Shown one piece after another: positions 1 through 10,026 of a stretch of DNA of 64,000 nucleotides. Where the stretch lies: positions 34,604-98,603 of the forward strand of contig CANGHK010000013.1 in the NCBI GenBank assembly GCA_947453625.1, given 5' to 3'. A program made the translations under genes and the position numbers. This stretch comes from Burkholderiales bacterium (GTDB taxonomy: Bacteria > Pseudomonadota > Gammaproteobacteria > Burkholderiales > Burkholderiaceae_C). Under the pieces are notes generated by a model. That model saw nothing but the letters and a program-made list of their open reading frames with translations, ran no database searches and was not told the origin of the DNA. The stretch's first letter is position 1. Each line of letters starts with the position of its first letter.

Positions 1-975
1 GCAGCCGAACTGCACGTAGCGCTGCAGGCAGATCTTCTTGGCCGCTTCACGCGCCGGCTTGAGGTAGTCGCGCGGGTCGAACTTGCCCGGGTTCTCGGCC
101 AGGTAGCGGCGGACCGCCCCGGTCATCGCCAGGCGGATGTCGGTGTCGATGTTGATCTTGCGCACGCCGTGCTTGATCGCTTCCTGGATCTCCTCGACCG
201 GCACGCCGTAGGTCTCCTTCATGTCGCCACCGAACTGGCGGATCTCGGCCAGCAGGTCTTGCGGCACGCTGGAACTGCCGTGCATCACCAGGTGGGTGTT
301 GGGGATGCGGCGGTTGATGGCCTTGATGCGGTCTATCGCCAGGATGTCGCCGGTGGGCTTGCGGGTGAACTTGTAGGCGCCGTGGCTGGTGCCGATGGCG
401 ATCGCCAGCGCGTCGAGCTGGGTGCGCTTGACGAAGTCGGCGGCCTGCTCGGGGTCGGTCAGCAACTGCTCCAGCGTCATCGTGGCCTCGGTGCCATGGC
501 CGTCTTCCTTGTCGCCCTTCATCGTCTCCAGCGATCCCAGGCAGCCCAGTTCGCCTTCCACCGTCACCCCCAGCTTGTGCGCCAGATCGACCACCGCGCG
601 GGTGACGTCGACGTTGTAGTCGTAGCTGGCGATGGTCTTGCCGTCGGCCTGCAGCGAGCCGTCCATCATCACCGAGCTGAAGCCCAGGTCGATCGCGCCC
701 TGGCAGACCGCCACGCTCTGACCATGGTCCTGGTGCATCACCAAGGGCACGTTGGGCCAGGATTCGACCGCCGCCTGGATCAGGTGCTTGATGAAGTGCT
801 CGCCGGCGTACTTGCGCGCACCGGCGCTGGCCTGCAGGATCACCGGCGCGTCGACCTCGGCGGCGGCCGACATCACGGCCTGCACCTGTTCGAGGTTGTT
901 GACGTTGAAAGCCGGGATGCCGTAGCTGTTTTCGGCGGCATGGTCCAGCAATTGGCGCATCGAGACGAGGGGCAT
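1..975 (-). CDS. fba: Fructose-bisphosphate aldolase class II (3' end cut by window edge)
   Basis: Cleaves fructose 1,6-bisphosphate to dihydroxyacetone phosphate and glyceraldehyde 3-phosphate in glycolysis and gluconeogenesis. The first 325 residues are visible; the reading frame runs off position 1 without a stop. The protein starts [19 protein letters not shown] and contains the class II zinc-site segments [10 protein letters not shown] and HGSSSVPQ, and the VEGELGCLG segment typical of the CbbA-like subclass, whose members are about 350 residues, so roughly 25-30 residues are missing. It is the last visible gene of a minus-strand run pgk-maeB-pyk-fba, 236 bp after pyk, with its own inverted repeat and a TACAAT box (minus strand, 1083-1078) upstream. 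The assignment is firm. Confidence 0.96.
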   Translation of the reverse strand, partial: MPLVSMRQLLDHAAENSYGIPAFNVNNLEQVQAVMSAAAEVDAPVILQASAGARKYAGEHFIKHLIQAAVESWPNVPLVMHQDHGQSVAVCQGAIDLGFSSVMMDGSLQADGKTIASYDYNVDVTRAVVDLAHKLGVTVEGELGCLGSLETMKGDKEDGHGTEATMTLEQLLTDPEQAADFVKRTQLDALAIAIGTSHGAYKFTRKPTGDILAIDRIKAINRRIPNTHLVMHGSSSVPQDLLAEIRQFGGDMKETYGVPVEEIQEAIKHGVRKINIDTDIRLAMTGAVRRYLAENPGKFDPRDYLKPAREAAKKICLQRYVQFGC

Positions 976-1013
976 GGCAAATCCTGCTTGAGTGGTGAAT
1001 CGGCGGGGCGAGT

Positions 1014-1061
1014 TGGTTTCAGGACGCTGCAGACCAGATGCCCGTACCGGCGCTGAAACCA
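1014..1061. promoter_or_regulatory. 9-bp inverted repeat in the fba leader
   Basis: TGGTTTCAG at 1014-1022 is the exact reverse complement of CTGAAACCA at 1053-1061, with a 30-nt spacer. It lies between the TACAAT-like box (1083-1078, minus strand) and the fba start codon at 975, so it would fall in the fba leader transcript, as a stem or as a two-half-site operator. No known regulator is recognised. Confidence 0.4.
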
Positions 1062-1211
1062 CCTTGTAACTCCTCTGATTGTATCGACGGCCGGGCCTGG
1101 ACAGGCTCCCGCCAGCCCCGCACCAGTGACGCTAGTCAGCCCATCGCGCGCCGGAATAGGTCGACGAACAGCCCGCCTTTGGCGCGCAAGCCGCTGCAGG
1201 CCCTGCCAGGG

Positions 1212-2642
1212 TCAGGCCACCCGGCAGACCTTGAGCATGTTGGTGCCGCCGGGGTAGCCCATGGGCTCGCCGCAGGTGATGGCGTAGGTGTCGCCCGGCA
1301 TCAGCACGCCGCGCTCGACCAGCACTGCCTCGGCGTCGGCCAGCGCGGTGTCGCGGTCGTCGTGCATCGGCATCAGGATGGGTTGCACGTTGCGGTAGAG
1401 CGCCATCCGGCGCTCCGAGTTGTGCTTGTGCGTCAGGCCGAAGATAGGTACCTTGATGTTCTGCCGGCTCATCCACAGCGCGGTCGATCCGCTCTCGGTC
1501 AGCGCGATGATGGCTTTGCAGCCCAGGTGGTGGGCGGTGAACAGCGCACCCATCGCGATGCTCTGGTCGATGCGGCCGAAGTGGCGCTGCATGAAGTCGT
1601 CGTGCAGCACGACCTCCTCGGCCCGCTCGGCCTCCAGCGCGATCGCCGCCATCTGCTCGACCGTCTCCACCGGGTATTTGCCGGCGGCGGTCTCGGCCGA
1701 CAGCATCACCGCGTCGGTGCCGTCTAGCACCGCGTTCGCCACGTCGCTGACCTCGGCCCGCGTGGGCACCGGGTTGACGATCATGCTCTCCATCATCTGG
1801 GTCGCGGTGATGGCGATCTTGTCCATCTCGCGCGCCATCCTGATCATCTTCTTCTGCAGCGCCGGCACGGTGGCGTTGCCCACCTCCACCGCCAGATCGC
1901 CACGCGCCACCATGATGCCGTCGCTGGCGCGCAGGATGGCCTCCAACTGAGGGATGGCCTCGCTGCGCTCGATCTTGGCGATCATCGCCGGCTTGTGGCG
2001 CCAGGGCTCGCCCGCCACGTTGGCCAGTTGGCGCGCCATCTCCATGTCGGTGGCGTTCTTCGGGAAGCTCACCGCCAGGTAGTCGCACTGGAAGGACATC
2101 GCGGTCTTGATGTCGTCCATGTCCTTGCCGGTCAGCGCCGGCGCGGTCAGGCCGCCGCCCTGCTTGTTGATGCCCTTGTTGTTGCTCAACTCGCCGCCGA
2201 CCTTGACGACGGTGAGCACCTGCTCGCCGCGCACCGCCTCGACCGTCAGCACGATCAGGCCGTCGTTGAGCAGCAGCGTGTCGCCGGGCTTGACGTCGCG
2301 TGGCAACTCCTTGTAGTCCAGTCCCACGCCGTCCAGGTTGCCGGGGTCGGTGCGGGCGCCGTCCAGCACGAAGCGCGCGCCGTTGACCAGTTGCACACGC
2401 CCTTCGGCGAACTTGCCGACCCGGATCTTCGGGCCCTGCAGGTCGGCCATGATGGCCACCGTCTTGCCCAGCTTTTCGGCGATCCGGCGCACCAGCGAGG
2501 CACGGTCGATGTGGTCCTGCGCCTGGCCGTGGCTGAAATTCAGCCGCACCACGTCGACGCCGGCCCGCAGCAGCCGCTCCAGCACGTCCGGGTCGCTGCT
2601 GGCGGGGCCGAGGGTGGCGACAATCTTGGTGGCGCGTTGCAT
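1212..2642 (-). CDS. pyk: Pyruvate kinase
   Basis: Transfers phosphate from phosphoenolpyruvate to ADP, the last step of glycolysis. The 476-residue product has the usual bacterial length. It starts MQRATKIVATLGPASSDP and shows VRLNFSHG (substrate region), MADLQGPKIRVG, a central barrel with MIAKIERSEAI and VARGDLAVE, then ATQMMESM, followed by the C-terminal allosteric domain. The open frame extends upstream to 4055, but that extension is out of frame with maeB; the family alignment fixes the start at the ATG whose first base is 2642. It lies 59 bp downstream of maeB on the same strand and 236 bp upstream of fba, so it is probably co-transcribed with maeB. Confidence 0.96.
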   Translation of the reverse strand: MQRATKIVATLGPASSDPDVLERLLRAGVDVVRLNFSHGQAQDHIDRASLVRRIAEKLGKTVAIMADLQGPKIRVGKFAEGRVQLVNGARFVLDGARTDPGNLDGVGLDYKELPRDVKPGDTLLLNDGLIVLTVEAVRGEQVLTVVKVGGELSNNKGINKQGGGLTAPALTGKDMDDIKTAMSFQCDYLAVSFPKNATDMEMARQLANVAGEPWRHKPAMIAKIERSEAIPQLEAILRASDGIMVARGDLAVEVGNATVPALQKKMIRMAREMDKIAITATQMMESMIVNPVPTRAEVSDVANAVLDGTDAVMLSAETAAGKYPVETVEQMAAIALEAERAEEVVLHDDFMQRHFGRIDQSIAMGALFTAHHLGCKAIIALTESGSTALWMSRQNIKVPIFGLTHKHNSERRMALYRNVQPILMPMHDDRDTALADAEAVLVERGVLMPGDTYAITCGEPMGYPGGTNMLKVCRVA

Positions 2643-2701
2643 GGCGGCGGTCCGGAGAGGGAGAAGCGGGCAATTATCGGGGCCGCCGGACCGCGCAAAA
2701 G

Positions 2702-5050
2702 TTACCGCGCGGTTTCTTTCGCTGGCGCGATCTCGCTGGCTTCGACCGCATCGGCCACCGCCAACGCCGTCATGTTGACCAGCCGGCGCATCGTCGCCGA
2801 CGGCGTCAGGATATGCACCGGCGCGGCCGCGCCAAGCAGGATCGGGCCTATCGTCACGCCGTGGCTGGCGGTGACCTTGAGCACGTTGAACAGGATGTTG
2901 GCCGCGTCCATGTTGGGCAGCACCAGCAGGTTGGCCGCGCCCTTGAGCGTGGCGTCGGTCAGGAAGGTCGAGCGGATGACCTCGGACAGCGCGGCGTCGC
3001 CCTGCAACTCGCCGTCGCATTCGATCTCGGGCGCCCGCTGCACGAACAGGTCGCGCGCGGCGCGCATCCGGCGTGCCGACGCCCGCGGCGAGCTGCCATA
3101 CATCGAGTGCGACAGGAAGGCCACCTTGGCCGGCATGCCGAAGCGCTGCACCTCGGCTGCGGCCATCAGCGCGATGTCGGCCAGTTCCTCGGCGCTGGGC
3201 TCGTCGTTGACGAAGGTGTCGGTGAGGAACAGCGTGTGTTCGTCGAGCATCAGCGCGTTCATCGTGGCGAGCGTGCGCGCGCCGGTCTTGCAGCCGATGA
3301 CATGGCGGACATGGTCGAGGTGGGCCTCGAAGCGGCCCACCAGGCCGCACAGCATCGCGTCGACCTCGCCGCGCTTGAGCATCAGCGCCGCGATCAAGGT
3401 GTTGCTGCGCCGCACGGTGGCCTTGGCGGCCTCGGGCGTCACGCCCTCGCGGCCCATCAGTTGGTGGTAGAGGGCCGAGTAGCTGCGGAAGCGCGGGTCG
3501 TTCTCGGGGTCGCAGACCTCGAAATCGACCCCGGCCCGGATGCGCAGGCCGGCGCGCTCGATGCGCATCGCGATCACCGCGGGACGGCCGATCAGCACCG
3601 GCCTGGCCAAGCCCTCTTCCAGCACCACCGGCACGGCGCGCAGCACGCGCTCGTCCTCGCCCTCGGCGTAGACCACCCGGGCGGCGTTGCCGGCACAGGC
3701 GGCGCGCGCCGCGGCAAACACCGGCTGCATCACCATGCCGGTCTGGTAGACGAAGCGGGTGAGTTGCTGGCGGTAGGCTTCCAGGTCGGCGATCGGGCGC
3801 AAGGCCACGCCGGACTCCGCCGCCGCCCTGGCCACCGCCGGCGCGATGCGCAGGATCAGCCGCACGTCGAACGGCGTCGGGATGATGTAGTCGGGGCCGA
3901 ACTTGAGTTCTTTCCCGGCGTAGGCGGCAGCCACCTCGTCGCTGGCCTCGGCCTTGGCCAGCGCGGCGATCTCGCGCACGCAGGCCAGCTTCATCGCCTC
4001 GTTGATGGTGGTTGCGCCGCAGTCCAGCGCGCCGCGGAAGATGTAGGGGAAGCACAGGACATTGTTGACCTGGTTCGGGTAGTCCGAGCGGCCGGTGGCG
4101 ACGATGCAGTCGGGCCGCGCGGCCTTGGCCAGTTCGGGCCGGATCTCGGGTTCCGGGTTGGCCAGCGCCAGGATGATGGGCTGTCGCCCCATCGTGCTGA
4201 CCATCTCGGGCGTCAGCACCCCGGCCGCCGAGCAGCCGAGAAACGCGTCGGCGTCGACGATGGCTTCAGCCAGCGTGCGGGCCTCGGTGCGCTGGCAGTA
4301 GCGCTGCTTGGACTCGTCGAGCTTGCCGGCGACCACGTCGGCGCGCCCCTCGCGGATCACGCCCTTGGAGTCGCAGACGAAGATGTTCGCCAGCTTCGCG
4401 CCCAGGCTGACCATCAGGTCGAGGCAGGCAATGGCCGCCGCGCCCGCGCCCGACACCACCAGCTTGATCTCGCCGATGGGCTTGCCCACCAGTTCCAGCG
4501 CGTTGAGCAGCGCCGCCGACGAGATGATCGCCGTGCCATGCTGGTCGTCGTGGAAGACGGGGATCTTGAGCCGCTCGCGCAGCTTGCGCTCGACCAGGAA
4601 GCACTCGGGCGCCTTGATGTCCTCGAGGTTGATGCCGCCCAGCGTGGGCTCAAGCGCGGCGATGATCTCGACCAGCTTGTCCGGGTCGCGCTCATCGAGC
4701 TCGATGTCGAAGACGTCGATGCCGGCGAACTTCTTGAACAGGCAGCCCTTGCCCTCCATCACCGGCTTGGCCGCCAGCGGGCCGATGTCGCCCAGGCCCA
4801 GCACCGCGGTGCCGTTGGTGATCACGCCGACCAGGTTGCCGCGCGAGGTGTATTCGGCCGCCATGCTGGGGTCGCGTGCGATGTCCAGGCAGGGGTAGGC
4901 CACGCCCGGCGAGTAGGCCAGGCTCAGGTCGCGCTGGTTGGACAGCGGCTTGGTGGGGGTGACGGCGATCTTGCCGCGTCGGGGCGAGCGGTGGTACTCG
5001 CGGGCGGCTTCGCGCAGGGCATGTTCGGCGGGGGACAAGGGCGTGGTCAT
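2702..5050 (-). CDS. maeB: NADP-dependent malic enzyme with phosphotransacetylase-like C-terminal domain
   Basis: Oxidatively decarboxylates malate to pyruvate, yielding NADPH. The 782-residue product matches the two-domain MaeB class. Residues 1 to about 430 form the malic enzyme part ([63 protein letters not shown]). Residues about 430-782 are homologous to phosphate acetyltransferase and usually sense acetyl-CoA rather than catalyse ([28 protein letters not shown]). It sits between pgk and pyk on the same strand, so malate-derived pyruvate production is encoded inside the lower-glycolysis block. A 292-bp repeat-containing gap separates it from pgk. Confidence 0.96.
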   Translation of the reverse strand: MTTPLSPAEHALREAAREYHRSPRRGKIAVTPTKPLSNQRDLSLAYSPGVAYPCLDIARDPSMAAEYTSRGNLVGVITNGTAVLGLGDIGPLAAKPVMEGKGCLFKKFAGIDVFDIELDERDPDKLVEIIAALEPTLGGINLEDIKAPECFLVERKLRERLKIPVFHDDQHGTAIISSAALLNALELVGKPIGEIKLVVSGAGAAAIACLDLMVSLGAKLANIFVCDSKGVIREGRADVVAGKLDESKQRYCQRTEARTLAEAIVDADAFLGCSAAGVLTPEMVSTMGRQPIILALANPEPEIRPELAKAARPDCIVATGRSDYPNQVNNVLCFPYIFRGALDCGATTINEAMKLACVREIAALAKAEASDEVAAAYAGKELKFGPDYIIPTPFDVRLILRIAPAVARAAAESGVALRPIADLEAYRQQLTRFVYQTGMVMQPVFAAARAACAGNAARVVYAEGEDERVLRAVPVVLEEGLARPVLIGRPAVIAMRIERAGLRIRAGVDFEVCDPENDPRFRSYSALYHQLMGREGVTPEAAKATVRRSNTLIAALMLKRGEVDAMLCGLVGRFEAHLDHVRHVIGCKTGARTLATMNALMLDEHTLFLTDTFVNDEPSAEELADIALMAAAEVQRFGMPAKVAFLSHSMYGSSPRASARRMRAARDLFVQRAPEIECDGELQGDAALSEVIRSTFLTDATLKGAANLLVLPNMDAANILFNVLKVTASHGVTIGPILLGAAAPVHILTPSATMRRLVNMTALAVADAVEASEIAPAKETAR

Positions 5051-5183
5051 GAACGCTCAACCTCGGGCAGTTGGAAACTGCCGCAGGTTACGCCGGATTC
5101 ACCGCGCTCGCGTCGGGGACTACCACAGTAGCCGGCGCGGGCTGACCCAGCGCAAAGCGGCCCGGCCCGCCGTTCCAGGCCAA

Positions 5184-5348
5184 GCCTTGTCGTCCGACCC
5201 AGCCAGAGCCGCAGAGGGCTTGGACCCTCGTAGGCGACAAGCCCTGCGCAGGCAGGCCTTGTCGTCCGACTCAGCCCGAGCCGCAGAGGGCTCGGGCCCT
5301 CGTAGGCGACAAGCCCTGCGCAGGCAGGCCTTGTCGTCCGACTCAGCC
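5184..5348. repeat. 72-bp tandem repeat, 2.3 copies, with two internal hairpins
   Basis: Two full 72-bp units (5184-5255 and 5256-5327) differ at only four positions, and a third 21-bp partial copy (5328-5348) runs into the end of pgk, so the pgk stop codon lies inside the repeat. Each unit holds two inverted repeats: one around GAGCC...GGCTC (perfect 8-bp CCCGAGCC/GGCTCGGG in the second unit), and one pairing CGACAAG with CTTGTCG across the unit boundary, enclosing CCTGCGCAGG. The 5051-5342 gap between maeB and pgk otherwise contains nothing recognisable; peptides readable here are repeats of the same unit and are not called as a gene. Confidence 0.85.
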
Positions 5349-6548
5349 TTGGGCGCGGCGCGCCAGGATCTCGAAGGCCGGCAGGGTCTTGCCCTCCAGC
5401 ACTTCCAGGAAAGCGCCGCCGCCGGTGGAGATGTAGCCCACGTCACGCTCGATGCCGTACTTGGCGATCGCCGCCAGCGTGTCGCCGCCGCCGGCGATCG
5501 AAAACGCCGGGCTGGCGGCGATCGCGCGCGCAATCGCCTCGGTGCCGTGCGAGAAGGCCTCGAACTCGAACACCCCGACCGGGCCGTTCCAGACGATGGT
5601 GCCGGCCGACTTGATCTGTTCGGCCAGCAGGGCCGAGGTCTGGGGGCCGATGTCGAGGATCAGGTCGTCGTCGTCGACATCGCTGGCGGCCTTGACGGTG
5701 GCCTCGGCGTCCGCGGCGAAGCGCTTGGCGCAGACCACGTCGACGGGGATGGGCACCGCCGCGCCGCGCCCGGCCATCGCCGCGATCACGGCCCGGGCGG
5801 CGTCCAGCAGATCGGGTTCGGCCAGGCTCTTGCCTACCTTCAGCCCCGCCGCCAGCATGAAGGTGTTGGCGATGCCGCCGCCCACGATCAGCCCGTCCAC
5901 CTTGGCCGACAGGGCGTTCAGGATCGTCAGCTTGCTGCTGACCTTGCTGCCGGCCACGATCGCTACCAGCGGCCGCTTCGGTGCGCTCAGCGCCTGGCTG
6001 ATGGCGTCGATCTCGGCCGACAGCAGCGGGCCGGCGCAGGCGATGGGTGCGAACTGGGCGATGCCGTAGGTCGTGCCTTCGGCGCGGTGGGCGGTGCCGA
6101 AGGCGTCGTTGACATAGATGTCGCACAACGCGGCCATCTTGCGCGCCAGCGCCTCATCGTTCTTCTTCTCGCCCTGGTTGAGCCGGCAGTTCTCCAGCAT
6201 CACCACCTGGCCGGGCTGCACGTTGACGCCGTCGACCCAGCCCGAGACCAGGGGCACGCCGTTTTCATACGGATGGCCCAGCAACTCACCCAGCCGCAGC
6301 GCCACCGGGGCCAGCGAATCCGCGGCCTTGAACTGGCCCTCGGTGGGGCGGCCCAGGTGCGAGGTGACCATCACCGCGGCGCCCGCGGCCAGCGCCATCC
6401 GGATCGCCGGCAACGAGGCCCGGATGCGGGTGTCCTCGGTGATGCGGCCGGCGTCATCCTGCGGCACGTTGAGATCGGCGCGGATGAAGACGCGCTGGCC
6501 GGCCAGCTTGCCTTGGGCGATGAGTTGGTCGAGTCTGAGGATGTTCAT
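5343..6548 (-). CDS. pgk: Phosphoglycerate kinase
   Basis: Interconverts 1,3-bisphosphoglycerate plus ADP and 3-phosphoglycerate plus ATP in glycolysis and gluconeogenesis. The 401-residue product has the normal length and hallmarks: [13 protein letters not shown] near the N-terminus, [13 protein letters not shown], the mid-protein [18 protein letters not shown], and the C-terminal nucleotide motif [11 protein letters not shown] with [10 protein letters not shown]. It is preceded by a 60-bp gap after azlD and followed at once by the 72-bp tandem repeat, whose third partial copy supplies the last codons and the stop. In many Burkholderiales pgk is next to pyk and fba; here maeB lies between. 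Confidence 0.97.
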   Translation of the reverse strand: MNILRLDQLIAQGKLAGQRVFIRADLNVPQDDAGRITEDTRIRASLPAIRMALAAGAAVMVTSHLGRPTEGQFKAADSLAPVALRLGELLGHPYENGVPLVSGWVDGVNVQPGQVVMLENCRLNQGEKKNDEALARKMAALCDIYVNDAFGTAHRAEGTTYGIAQFAPIACAGPLLSAEIDAISQALSAPKRPLVAIVAGSKVSSKLTILNALSAKVDGLIVGGGIANTFMLAAGLKVGKSLAEPDLLDAARAVIAAMAGRGAAVPIPVDVVCAKRFAADAEATVKAASDVDDDDLILDIGPQTSALLAEQIKSAGTIVWNGPVGVFEFEAFSHGTEAIARAIAASPAFSIAGGGDTLAAIAKYGIERDVGYISTGGGAFLEVLEGKTLPAFEILARRAQG

Positions 6549-6608
6549 GGTCAGCAGCGGGGTGGGGGTTGGAAGGGTGGTTTCGGTGCGGGCGGGAAGT
6601 TTGGCAGA

Positions 6609-6938
6609 TCACCAGCCCAGCGACAGGCGCAGGATCAACATCACCGCGGTGCCGGCCAGGATGGTGCCCAGCATGTCGCGCCGCCAGGCGAACCACAGCG
6701 TGGCCGCCAGCAGGCCGAACAGCCGGGCGTCGCGCCACTGGTGGATCAGCTGGCCCTGGCTCATCAGGATGTCGGGCGCGATCACCGCCACCAGCGCGCC
6801 GACCGGGGCGTGGCGCAAGCCCTCGCGCAGCCAGCCGGGCAGCGGCAACTCGCGCGCGGGCAGGATGAAGAAGCCGCGCGTCAGCAGCGTGATCAAGGCC
6901 AGGCCGGCAATGGTCAGCACGGTTTCCCAGAGGGTCAT
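6609..6938 (-). CDS. azlD: AzlD family branched-chain amino acid exporter subunit
   Basis: Small inner-membrane partner of AzlC; the AzlCD pair exports branched-chain amino acids or analogues. The 109-residue product begins MTLWETVLTIAGLALITLL and has about four hydrophobic segments with the RGFFILP and RHAPVGALVAVIAPDI segments common in AzlD. The start at 6938 overlaps the azlC stop by four bases (ATGA), implying translational coupling. The open frame continues upstream out of frame with azlC, so the internal ATG is chosen. The substrate is inferred from the family only. Confidence 0.85.
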   Translation of the reverse strand: MTLWETVLTIAGLALITLLTRGFFILPARELPLPGWLREGLRHAPVGALVAVIAPDILMSQGQLIHQWRDARLFGLLAATLWFAWRRDMLGTILAGTAVMLILRLSLGW

Positions 6939-7750
6939 GGGCGCCCCTCGTCCGGCGAGTACGCCGGCCGGTCCCCCGAGGGGACGCGGTCCGGCGTGGG
7001 AGCGGCCCGGCGCTTGTCCCGCGGTGCGGCCGGCTCGCGCAGCGGCCGGCTGGTGTCGATCACCGTGCCCACCACCACCGCGGCGGCGATGGCCACCAGC
7101 ATGTTGAGCTTGAGCGGCAGCGCATAGGCTGCCACCGCGGCAGCGCCGGCGACGATGGCTGGCAGCCAGGTGGCGCGGTCGGCCAGCATCGTGTAGGTCA
7201 TCGCCAGCAGCGCGACGGTGCCGGCGAAGCCCAGCCCCCATTCAGGCGGCACATGCTGGCCCAGCGCGATGCCGAGCAGCGACATCAGGTGCCAGGACCC
7301 GGCGTTGACCAGCACCGCGCCCCAGAAGTACGGGACTTGTTCGGGCGCGGGCACGGGATCGGGAAACCGGCGCATGAACAACACATAGTTCAGGTCGGCG
7401 GTGAAGTAGGCCATCAGCGCGCGCTGGCGCAGCGGCAGGTGACCAAGATAAGGCCGCCACTGCACCGAGAACACCACGAAACGCAGGTTCAAGCAGAGGG
7501 CGGTGGCCCAGACCACCCAGACCGGCGCGCCGCCGGCAATTAGCGGCGCGGTGGCCAGTTGCGCGGTGCCGGCAAACACCGTCAGCGACATCAGCACCGC
7601 CAGCGCCGGCGCGACCCCGGCCTTGACCATTGCCACCCCAGTGACCAGCCCCCAAGCCCCGACGCCCAGTCCTATGCCCGCCATCTCGCGTGCGCCGCGG
7701 CTGAATTCGGGGTGCCGCACCAAGGTCTGCCATCGTGTCATGGGCGTCAT
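6935..7750 (-). CDS. azlC: AzlC family branched-chain amino acid permease
   Basis: Large subunit of the AzlCD exporter. The 271-residue product has five to seven hydrophobic segments, including GIGLGVGAWGLVTGVAMV, LAVLMSLTVFAGTAQLA and LNLRFVVFSVQWRPYL, the last two being AzlC hallmarks. The C-terminal 35 residues (about 237-271) are hydrophilic, rich in R, P and D, and look disordered, an extension beyond the usual end. Two ATG candidates exist (7750 and 7741); neither has a clear ribosome site. It is followed with a 4-base overlap by azlD. Confidence 0.87.
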   Translation of the reverse strand: MTPMTRWQTLVRHPEFSRGAREMAGIGLGVGAWGLVTGVAMVKAGVAPALAVLMSLTVFAGTAQLATAPLIAGGAPVWVVWATALCLNLRFVVFSVQWRPYLGHLPLRQRALMAYFTADLNYVLFMRRFPDPVPAPEQVPYFWGAVLVNAGSWHLMSLLGIALGQHVPPEWGLGFAGTVALLAMTYTMLADRATWLPAIVAGAAAVAAYALPLKLNMLVAIAAAVVVGTVIDTSRPLREPAAPRDKRRAAPTPDRVPSGDRPAYSPDEGRP

Positions 7751-7775
7751 TGTCGACGCGCGGCGTTCGCGGTTT

Positions 7776-8630
7776 TCAGCGCCGGATCAGCGCCTCGACG
7801 TCGTCCTCCCAACCCTTGAGCTTGGCCACCGCGTGCTGGCGCTGGGCCGGCGTCGTGCTGTTGTGCAGGCCCGCCACGATCGCGCAGTTGGCGTTCATCA
7901 GGCTGTCGGCATAGGCCTGGTAGTCAGGTCGCGGCGACTGCAGCAGCGCGGCGCCCAGGCGCCGCAGGCCGGCCTGCACGGTGGTGGCGTCGCTGCGTTC
8001 GGCCTGCCACTGGCGCAGGCTGCGCAGGATGTCCTGCTGGCGCTGTTGGCGCTCGTCGAGCCAGCGCTGGGGGTCGAAGGGCGAGACCGCCAGGTCGGCC
8101 GCCAGACGCCGGCGCTGGGCTTCGCCGAGCTTGCCATAGACGGTCTCGGCCCGGTCCAGCGATCGCTCGAAAGCTGCCTTCTGACGCTCTGCCGGCACCG
8201 GCTGCAGGTAATCGGCCACCGCCTCGGCCTGCTTGGCGGCATAGCGCTTCTCGATGTGGCGGATCTGCTCGGGCGACAGCGTGCGCACCAGGTCGGCCAG
8301 CGCCGGCAATGCCCGCTCCAGGACCGGCGGGTAGCGCTGCTGCCAGGCGTCCACCGTGCTGCAGACCTGGGCCGGCGTGACCTTGCCGCCGGCCAGCGGC
8401 TGCAGCGCCGCCAGCGCCTGGGCATAGTCGGGCAACTGGGTGGCCCTATGCCAGGCGAACATATCCTCCAGCGCCGCCTTGACCCGGGGCGATTGCTCGG
8501 CGGAGAAATCGGCATAGGCGTCCAGCCACCAGTACAACAGCACGGGACCCTGGTTGTAGCTCAGCCGCACCGCGCTGCAGGCCACCGCCAGCGGCAGCAG
8601 GGCCAGGATAATCCAACTTCTCCACCGCAT
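7776..8630 (-). CDS. DUF6279 family lipoprotein
   Basis: Predicted lipoprotein of unknown function. The 284-residue product starts MRWRSWIILALLPLAVAC; the LAVAC lipobox puts the acylated Cys at residue 18. The next residues (AVRLSYNQGPVLLYWWLDAY) are the conserved opening of the DUF6279 family, followed by a long alpha-helical, Q/A/R-rich stretch. An ATG at 8648 is also possible but would overlap the divergent glmU start at 8647, and the lipobox geometry favours 8630. The 16-bp gap leaves no room for separate promoters, so each promoter must lie inside the neighbouring coding region. Confidence 0.75.
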   Translation of the reverse strand: MRWRSWIILALLPLAVACSAVRLSYNQGPVLLYWWLDAYADFSAEQSPRVKAALEDMFAWHRATQLPDYAQALAALQPLAGGKVTPAQVCSTVDAWQQRYPPVLERALPALADLVRTLSPEQIRHIEKRYAAKQAEAVADYLQPVPAERQKAAFERSLDRAETVYGKLGEAQRRRLAADLAVSPFDPQRWLDERQQRQQDILRSLRQWQAERSDATTVQAGLRRLGAALLQSPRPDYQAYADSLMNANCAIVAGLHNSTTPAQRQHAVAKLKGWEDDVEALIRR

Positions 8631-8646
8631 CGAAACAGGCTCCCTC

Positions 8647-10026
8647 ATGGCTTTGGACATCGTCATCATGGCTGCGGGCAAAGGCACCCGCATGAAATCG
8701 CGTCTGCCCAAGGTCTTGCACCGCCTGGCCGGCCGCTCCTTGCTGGCGCATGTGCTCGCAACCACCGCCAAGCTGGGTCCCCAGCGTTGCTGGGTCATCA
8801 CCGGCCATGGCGCCGAAGCGGTCGAGTCTGCCATCGCCGGCTCGGGCGCGTCGCCGGTGCGCCAGATGCCGCAGTTGGGCACCGGGCATGCGATCGCCCA
8901 GGTGGCACCGCAACTGGCCGAGCGGGGCACGACGCTGATCCTGAACGGCGACGTGCCGCTGATCGAGGCCGCCACAGCGCGGGCGCTGGCCGATGCCTGC
9001 GCCGGCCAGCGCCTGGCGCTGCTGACGATCAAGTTGCCCGACGCCACCGGCTACGGCCGCATCCTGCGCTCGGGCGACCCCGAGGGCGGGCGGGTGCTGG
9101 GCATCGTCGAGCACAAGGACGCGACGCCGGCGCAGCGCGAGATCGCCGAGGTCTATACCGGCATGATGGCCGCGCCCACCGCGGCGCTCAAGCGCTGGGT
9201 GGCGGCGCTGAAGAACGACAACGTCCAGGGCGAGTACTACCTGACCGACATCGTGGCGATGGCGGTGGCCGAAGGCGTGCCGGTGGTGGCCACCCATGCC
9301 CATGACGATACCGAGGTGCTGGGTGTCAACAGCCCGCTGCAACTGGCCGACCTCGAGCGCCGGCTGCAGCGGCGCCAGGCCGAGGCCCTGATGGAGGCCG
9401 GCGTGCGGCTGGCCGACCCGGCGCGTTTCGACCTGCGCGGCAGCTTGAGCACCGGGCAGGATGTCGAGATCGATGTCGGCTGTGTCTTCGAGGGCGATGT
9501 GGTGCTGGGCGACGACGTGCGCATAGGCGCCCACTGCGTGATCCGCGACGCGGTGATCCAGGCCGGCGCGGTGATCCAGCCCTTCAGCCACATCGACGGC
9601 GCCAGCGTGGGCGCCGCATCGCTGGTCGGGCCTTTCGCGCGGCTGCGGCCCGGCGCCGTGCTGGCCGAGGAGGTGCACATCGGCAACTTCGTCGAGGTCA
9701 AGAACTCGACGCTGGCACGCGGTGCCAAGGCCAATCACCTGGCCTACCTGGGCGACGCCACGGTGGGCGAGCGCGTCAACTATGGCGCCGGCAGCATCAC
9801 CGCCAACTACGACGGCGCCCACAAGCACCGCACGGTGATCGAGGCCGACGTGCATGTCGGCAGCAACTGTGTGCTGATCGCGCCGCTGACGCTGGGCGCC
9901 GGCGGCACGGTGGGCGGCGGCAGCACGGTCAGCAAGAGCACGCCGCCCGGGCAGTTGACGGTGGCGCGCGGCAAGCAGCTGTCGATCGCCGGGTGGAAGC
10001 GGCCGATCAAGGCCAGCCCGGGCTGA
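8647..10026 (+). CDS. glmU: Bifunctional UDP-GlcNAc pyrophosphorylase / glucosamine-1-phosphate acetyltransferase
   Basis: Makes UDP-N-acetylglucosamine, precursor of peptidoglycan and LPS, by acetylating glucosamine-1-phosphate and then transferring UMP. The 459-residue product has the usual length. The N-terminal pyrophosphorylase domain carries MAAGKGTRMKSRLPKVLH (residues 8-25) and NGDVPLI; the C-terminal left-handed beta-helix begins near residue 255 with hexapeptide repeats and contains GPFARLRPGA and NFVEVKNS, the acetyltransferase site segments. It is divergent from the DUF6279 lipoprotein and followed by a terC family gene on the same strand. UDP-GlcNAc from this enzyme would also feed the wlb genes at 58 kb. 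Confidence 0.97.
   Translation: MALDIVIMAAGKGTRMKSRLPKVLHRLAGRSLLAHVLATTAKLGPQRCWVITGHGAEAVESAIAGSGASPVRQMPQLGTGHAIAQVAPQLAERGTTLILNGDVPLIEAATARALADACAGQRLALLTIKLPDATGYGRILRSGDPEGGRVLGIVEHKDATPAQREIAEVYTGMMAAPTAALKRWVAALKNDNVQGEYYLTDIVAMAVAEGVPVVATHAHDDTEVLGVNSPLQLADLERRLQRRQAEALMEAGVRLADPARFDLRGSLSTGQDVEIDVGCVFEGDVVLGDDVRIGAHCVIRDAVIQAGAVIQPFSHIDGASVGAASLVGPFARLRPGAVLAEEVHIGNFVEVKNSTLARGAKANHLAYLGDATVGERVNYGAGSITANYDGAHKHRTVIEADVHVGSNCVLIAPLTLGAGGTVGGGSTVSKSTPPGQLTVARGKQLSIAGWKRPIKASPG

Noticed and set aside
5184..5348. CRISPR-like array from the direct repeats
   Set aside because: Units are contiguous 72-bp tandem copies without variable spacers, and there are no cas genes.
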